From an uncultured Corynebacterium sp. (GTDB lineage Bacteria; Actinomycetota; Actinomycetes; Mycobacteriales; Mycobacteriaceae), in assembly GCA_943908385.1 (NCBI GenBank), contig CALTTF010000020.1, positions 1-26,672 of the forward strand: DNA of 26,672 bases, given 5' to 3'. The translations under genes and the position numbers were made by a program. A model generated the notes under the pieces. It was not told the origin of the DNA. It ran no database searches and was given only the letters and a program-made list of their open reading frames with translations. Shown here one piece after another: positions 23,097-26,672 of this stretch (the first letter of the stretch is position 1; every line of letters starts with the position of its first letter).

Positions 23097-23695
23097 ATGA
23101 GCGACATGGAAGAACTCTACGAGTCTGCGGCCAAGCTGCAGAAGGTAGCTCCAGACGCTGTCCTCATTGGAGGAAGCGCGGCAGTTTTCTACACCGGCCA
23201 CCGCATGTCGTTTGACCATGACCACGTGATCCAAGATCTTCAGAGCCGCCGATGACAATCACGGGCAGTCTCGATGGCTACCAAGCAGGCCTTCGAAATC
23301 TACGACGAAAGGCTCCTTTAGAAATCGAAGAAATCACCCTTCCGTCGGGAGACGTACTGCGCATTCCGACGATTGAAGAAGTGCTTCGCACAAAGGCGTT
23401 TCTCGTGGTCCGTCGAAATCAGGTTCGCGACTATCTGGATGTAGCTGCGGTGGGCACCCAAATGGGGATCAAACAGGCGTGCGCGACTCTTTCCAACATC
23501 GATTCGTATTACTCCGAGATGACGGAAACCGAGGGGTCAGTGGTATCTGAGCTGATCTATATGTTGGCATCGCCTAACCCCGCAGACACTCGGAACCGCG
23601 ATTCTCTAGCCGAGTACAAAGGGGTTTCGAATGACTGGGATTCGTGGTCAAGGGTCGAAGCAACATGCAAGGAATTGGCCGCATGTCTCACGTAA
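23097..23695 (+). pseudogene. AbiEii-like nucleotidyltransferase, broken by an internal deletion/frameshift
   Basis: Two reading frames carry parts of one protein. The first (23097-23255, 52 residues) holds the nucleotidyltransferase start: VLIGGSAAVFYTGHRMSFDHDH, with the GGS turn and the D-H-D pair of the metal site; it ends at TGA. The second (23252-23695, 147 residues, overlapping as ATGA) continues with the rest of the family: LRNLRRKAPLEIEEITLPSG and EEVLRTKAFLVVRRNQVRDY. About 35 residues that normally lie between the two are missing, so a deletion with a shift is likely rather than a simple one-base slip. AGGAAC precedes the first ATG. These proteins act as toxins with a paired antitoxin in AbiE-like systems. 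The 52-residue part alone could not be active. Confidence 0.72.
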
Positions 23696-23997
23696 TACGA
23701 CCGCAAATGTTTCGGAATGTCTCGGCTTCCCCAGATGACCCGATCGCATCATGGCCGTACGAGGTATACGCTGCGGCGCTGCAGTACGGCAATGTTTACG
23801 ACTGGCGCGTATTCGCAGATGAGATTCGCCGGAACCCGTGGGGAGAGGTTTCAGAGCTGATGAACACTGTCGTCCACGAGCTCCCCAACCTGGATGCCTC
23901 CCAGCTCTTTTTTCTCATCCTTGGGCAAGCCCGCGGGGATGAAGAGATTTTCTTCAAAACGTTGCCGGGCCGCGACATCGACTACGAAGCCTGGTAA
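23683..23997 (+). CDS. Partner of the nucleotidyltransferase, apparently lacking its C-terminal HTH
   Basis: 104 residues from ATG 23683, which overlaps the end of the nucleotidyltransferase remnant by 13 bases. The segment WPYEVYAAALQYGNVYDW then RVFADEIRRNPWGEVSELMN resembles, as recalled, the N-terminal part of the antitoxin-like proteins that accompany such nucleotidyltransferases; those usually continue into an XRE-type helix-turn-helix. Here the protein stops after GDEEIFFKTLPGRDIDYEAW, so the DNA-binding half seems to be lost. It may be a relic, or a shorter form that still binds the toxin. The stop is 6 bases from the convergent ligA stop, with no terminator seen between them. Confidence 0.55.
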   Translation: MSHVIRPQMFRNVSASPDDPIASWPYEVYAAALQYGNVYDWRVFADEIRRNPWGEVSELMNTVVHELPNLDASQLFFLILGQARGDEEIFFKTLPGRDIDYEAW

Positions 23998-24003
23998 CTC
24001 GAA

Positions 24004-26049
24004 TTACGCCTCGCCGGTCTCCAGGAGCTGCTCGAACTGGGCCTCGTCCAAAATCGTGATGCCCAAATCGCGCGCCTTTTGTTCCTTCGAGCCGGCGTTT
24101 TCGCCGACGACGACGTAGTCGGTTTTCTTCGACACCGAGCCCGATGCCTTGCCGCCGCGCGACAAGATCGCTTCCTTGGCGCTGTCGCGTGAGAAATTCT
24201 CCAGTGTGCCGGTGACCACGACCGTCAGGCCCGCGAGAGTCTGCGGGGCGGCGTCCTCGGCGGAGTCCTCCATGGTCACGCCCGCAGCGGCCCACTTGTC
24301 GACGATCTGCACATGCCAGTCCACCCCGAACCATTCCGTGAAGGATTCGGCGATGATCGTGCCCACCCCGTCGGTCTCCGCGAGCTCCTCCACCGAGGCG
24401 GTGCGCAGTGCCTCCATGGACCTGTAGCGCGCCGCCAACGCACGCGCAGCCGTGGGACCGACGTGGCGAATCGACAGAGCCACCAGCACCCGCCACAGGT
24501 CGGTGGTCTTGCGCTCCTGCAGGTTATTCAGGAGCTTCTTGCCCGACGCATTCACCGTGCCCTTCTGGGTGGTGTACACGCTCGACTTCTCCAGGTCGGC
24601 AGGGGTGAGGTCGAAGAGGGTGGATTCGTCGATAAGCACGCCCGATGCGATGAGGTCGTGCGCGCCCTTCTCGCCGAGCGCCTCGATGTCGAATGCGCCG
24701 CGCGAGGCGATGTACTCCAACCGCGCGCCGAGCTGCGCCGGGCACGAGCGGGTGTTCGGGCAACGCCAGTCCGCGTCGCCCTCCTTCGCGGGGGCGAGCT
24801 CCGTGCCGCACGCCGGGCAGTCCTTCGGGAAGACGAATTCGCGCTCCGTGCCGTCGCGAAGGTCCGCAACGGGGCCGAGCACCTCCGGAATGATCTCGCC
24901 GGCTTTGCGCACGACCACCGTGTCGCCGATGAGCACTCCCTTGCGCTTGACTTCCGTCTGGTTGTGCAAGGTGGCCATCGACACCGTCGACCCCGACACG
25001 GATACCGGCTCCATGACCGCGTACGGCGTCGCGCGGCCCGTGCGACCAATGGAGACCTCGATGTCCAGCAGCTTCGTGGTCACTTCCTCCGGCGGGTACT
25101 TGTACGCGATCGCCCAGCGCGGCGCGCGCGAGGTGAACCCGAGCTGACGCTGTGCGGCCAAGTCGTCGACCTTGATCACCACGCCGTCCATCTCGTGGAT
25201 CGCGTCGTGGCGGTGGTCCGCCCAGTAGCTCACGGCGTCCTGGACGTCCTGGGAGGTCTCCGCGCGCTTGGTGTACTCACTGACCGGCAGGCCCCAGGAG
25301 GCGAGCTTCTCGTACGCGTCGTGCTGCGAGGTGAACTCGACGCCCTCGCGCGCGCCGATGCCGTGGCAGATCATGCGCAGCTTGCGCTTGCGCACGGCCT
25401 CCGGGTCCTTCTGCCGCAAGCCGCCGGCCGCCGTGTTGCGCGGATTCGCGAACGGCTTGCCGCCTTCCTTCTGGCGCAGCTCGTTGAGCTCCGGGAAGTC
25501 CTCCGGGCGGATGAACACCTCGCCGCGGACCTCCACGAGCGCCGGCACGTCGCCTGTCAGCTCGTGCGGGATGTCCTCGATCACCTTCGCGTTGGCGGTG
25601 ATGTCCTCGCCCACGCGCCCGTCGCCGCGGGTCGCCGCGCGGACGAGCGCGCCGTTCTCGTAGACCAAGTCGATCGACAGCCCGTCGATTTTCAGCTCCG
25701 TCAGGTACGGCCCCGGCGTCTTCGCCAGCCACTCGGCGAGCTCCGCGGCGGAGAACACATTGTCCAAGCTCGTCATCGGCTCGAGGTGCTCGACGTCCGC
25801 GAACGCCGTATTCGCCGTCGGCGCGCCGACCTCCTTCGTCGGCGAATCCGGAACCGCAAGCTCCGGGTGCTCCTCCTCGAGTGTCTGCAGCGCGCGGAAC
25901 ATCTCGTCGAATTCCGCGTCGGTGATCACCGGGTCGCCGTTGTAGTACAGGTCCCGGTGGTGACGGACCTCCTTCGCCAGGTCAGTCCATTCGCGGAGGA
26001 GGTCCTTGTCCACGGTGCCGTCGGTCGCAGGGGCGTTGTTCTCAGTCAC
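24004..26049 (-). CDS. ligA: NAD-dependent DNA ligase
   Basis: Essential ligase that joins Okazaki fragments and repair nicks with NAD. 681 residues from GTG 26049, the usual length; a longer frame reaches 26136 but MTENNAPATDG fits the family start, and TAAACT sits 8 bases before the GTG. Domain order is complete: an Ia region with DLYYNGDPVITDAEFD, the active Lys K120 in TELKIDGLSIDL, the OB fold, a four-cysteine zinc finger (CPACGTE ... CPNTRSCPAQ), helix-hairpin-helix repeats, and a C-terminal BRCT domain (LAGLTVVVTGTLENFSRDSA). No damage is seen. Toxin-like relics lie on both sides. Confidence 0.98.
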   Translation of the reverse strand: MTENNAPATDGTVDKDLLREWTDLAKEVRHHRDLYYNGDPVITDAEFDEMFRALQTLEEEHPELAVPDSPTKEVGAPTANTAFADVEHLEPMTSLDNVFSAAELAEWLAKTPGPYLTELKIDGLSIDLVYENGALVRAATRGDGRVGEDITANAKVIEDIPHELTGDVPALVEVRGEVFIRPEDFPELNELRQKEGGKPFANPRNTAAGGLRQKDPEAVRKRKLRMICHGIGAREGVEFTSQHDAYEKLASWGLPVSEYTKRAETSQDVQDAVSYWADHRHDAIHEMDGVVIKVDDLAAQRQLGFTSRAPRWAIAYKYPPEEVTTKLLDIEVSIGRTGRATPYAVMEPVSVSGSTVSMATLHNQTEVKRKGVLIGDTVVVRKAGEIIPEVLGPVADLRDGTEREFVFPKDCPACGTELAPAKEGDADWRCPNTRSCPAQLGARLEYIASRGAFDIEALGEKGAHDLIASGVLIDESTLFDLTPADLEKSSVYTTQKGTVNASGKKLLNNLQERKTTDLWRVLVALSIRHVGPTAARALAARYRSMEALRTASVEELAETDGVGTIIAESFTEWFGVDWHVQIVDKWAAAGVTMEDSAEDAAPQTLAGLTVVVTGTLENFSRDSAKEAILSRGGKASGSVSKKTDYVVVGENAGSKEQKARDLGITILDEAQFEQLLETGEA

Positions 26050-26119
26050 AGGGTTCCAGTTTAGAGCCGTGCCCATTAGATTGGGTCCCAACACATGAAG
26101 CGCACGAAAGGAGCGAACT

Positions 26120-26293
26120 ATGTCCGTCGCAGACAAAAGCGTCGACGTATATTGGCACGCTTCGAAACCCGCGCTTCGCGCTACTCAAGCTTCAATGGCG
26201 CTTGAACGTCGCACTACTCCAGCCGGTTATGTACGCTCCGAAAAAGCTCAACGCGCACTTGCAGCTCTCCGGAAGGAACGCGGGTGGGTTTAG
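26120..26293 (+). CDS. Small antitoxin-like protein upstream of fic
   Basis: 57 residues, not recognised by family. A very good ribosome site, AAAGGAG (26107-26113), is 6 bases before ATG 26120. The protein is basic and mostly helical, with a positively charged end (RSEKAQRALAALRKERGWV). It overlaps the fic start by 10 bases, the usual order of antitoxin then toxin in Fic modules. The inhibitory Ser/Thr-x-x-x-Glu-Gly/Asn motif of VbhA-type antitoxins is not seen, so that role is inferred from position only. Confidence 0.6.
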   Translation: MSVADKSVDVYWHASKPALRATQASMALERRTTPAGYVRSEKAQRALAALRKERGWV

Positions 26294-26601
26294 GCCCCGG
26301 GTACGGCGAAACTCCTCTCGAAGGAGAAGAGCTCGATGCCCTAGACCCGAGGCTGATTTCCCATCTTGGCACTGCAAGTACCAAGGCTGCGATCTTCGAC
26401 TTGGAATCCGCGCTTCAAGCAGAGGTTCGTGATCGATTCATGGCACGAATCGACCACGGCGACCTCCCCCTAGAAGAGATCCTCCGTGAGGATTTTCTAG
26501 TCGAGCTTCACCGCACTCTTTACGACGGAATATGGACCTGGGCAGGTCATTTTCGCCGCACCGGGCTGAACATCGGTGCTGTTGCAAAGTTGGGGCAGTA
26601 G
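26284..26601 (+). pseudogene. Fic-family protein, C-terminus cut off by IS6-family insertion
   Basis: The N-terminal part resembles 'mobile mystery protein B'-type Fic proteins: GETPLEGEELDALDPRLI at the start and then FLVELHRTLYDGIWTWAG followed by HFRRTGLNI, the helices that precede the Fic motif. The catalytic HPFxxGNGR loop is not present; residues from G98 on (codons from 26575) are encoded by the terminal repeat of the insertion sequence and end at TAG 26599. Fic enzymes add AMP to target proteins. Without the loop this product should be inactive. The start GTG 26284 has AAGGA 6 bases upstream. The remainder may lie beyond the right end of the insertion, outside the window. Confidence 0.75.
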
Positions 26602-26672
26602 GAAGAGCGACGTGAAATAATCACAGCCATGGGTATCTTCTCCGGTCGTCATTTCCCCCGTGACATCATTCT
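26575..26672 (+). mobile_element. Left end of an IS6-family insertion sequence (continues past window)
   Basis: GGTGCTGTTGCAAAGTT (26575-26591) matches the form of IS6/IS26-family terminal repeats, which carry CTGTTGCAAA after the first bases. A transposase reading frame begins 37 bases later at ATG 26629. The insertion lies inside the fic frame. IS6 elements make 8-bp target copies, so TGAACATC (26567-26574) should occur again just after the right end. Confidence 0.85.
26629..26672 (+). CDS. IS6-family transposase, N-terminus only (runs off window)
   Basis: The first 14 complete codons read MGIFSGRHFPRDII, a start typical of IS6-family (IS26/IS1628-like) DDE transposases. The last two bases (CT) begin a further Leu codon. 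The catalytic DDE residues are beyond the edge, so activity cannot be judged. Confidence 0.83.
   Translation, partial: MGIFSGRHFPRDII

Noticed and set aside
26050..26136. Longer ligA start (26076 or 26136).
   Set aside because: It adds up to 29 residues not seen in the family and would overlap the ribosome site and start of the divergent small gene; GTG 26049 gives the usual N-terminus.
1..26672. Search for rRNA and tRNA genes, CRISPR arrays and prophage structural genes.
   Set aside because: No tRNA cloverleaf, rRNA, repeat-spacer array, integrase or phage structural gene could be supported by reading both strands.

Overview
This GC-rich window reads as a chromosomal segment of a Corynebacterium-like actinobacterium. 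The evidence is the housekeeping set: gatC-gatA, a group III-type pfkA and gatB close together, a galE very like mycobacterial galE1, nadA-nadC, an NAD-dependent ligA with a GTG start, and several promoters whose -10 box sits 6-7 bases before the start codon, as in leaderless actinobacterial mRNAs. The genus call is inference from protein resemblance; no 16S or marker search was possible.

Layout. Bases 1-3730: the 3' part of ilvD (branched-chain amino acids), a GT87-type membrane mannosyltransferase, and a convergent DoxX-like membrane protein that overlaps the transferase tail-to-tail by 138 bases. Bases 3731-4240: a stretch without an intact gene. Its distal half looks like a decayed, internally deleted group II intron. 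Bases 4207-5421: an aldo/keto reductase of the YghZ type whose C-terminus carries an extra ribbon-helix-helix-like segment. Bases 5502-6905: a YkvI-type membrane protein, followed by a strong bidirectional terminator. Bases 6980-10096 (minus strand): gatB, a bile-acid/sodium symporter family protein and a Mug-type DNA glycosylase. Bases 10150-13433 (plus strand): nadA-nadC, an exported hypothetical protein, and a PrsW-type intramembrane protease. Bases 13430-20348 (minus strand): pfkA-galE-acetyltransferase, a DHA2-like efflux protein, gatC-gatA (with gatB this makes the tRNA-dependent amidotransferase) and an atypical cytochrome P450. Bases 20432-21106: an ACT-domain protein.

Bases 21251-26672 are more accessory in character. 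First comes a tightly coupled three-gene operon: an ArsR-like regulator, a secreted class C beta-lactamase-fold hydrolase and a small membrane protein. Next is a broken AbiEii-like nucleotidyltransferase with a C-terminally shortened partner. The essential ligA follows. Last is a small antitoxin-like ORF with a Fic toxin gene that is cut by the left end of an IS6-family insertion sequence; its transposase runs off the window.

The best candidates for a second look are the intron relic, the reductase-RHH fusion, the coupled regulator/hydrolase/membrane operon, and the decayed toxin-like modules on both sides of ligA.
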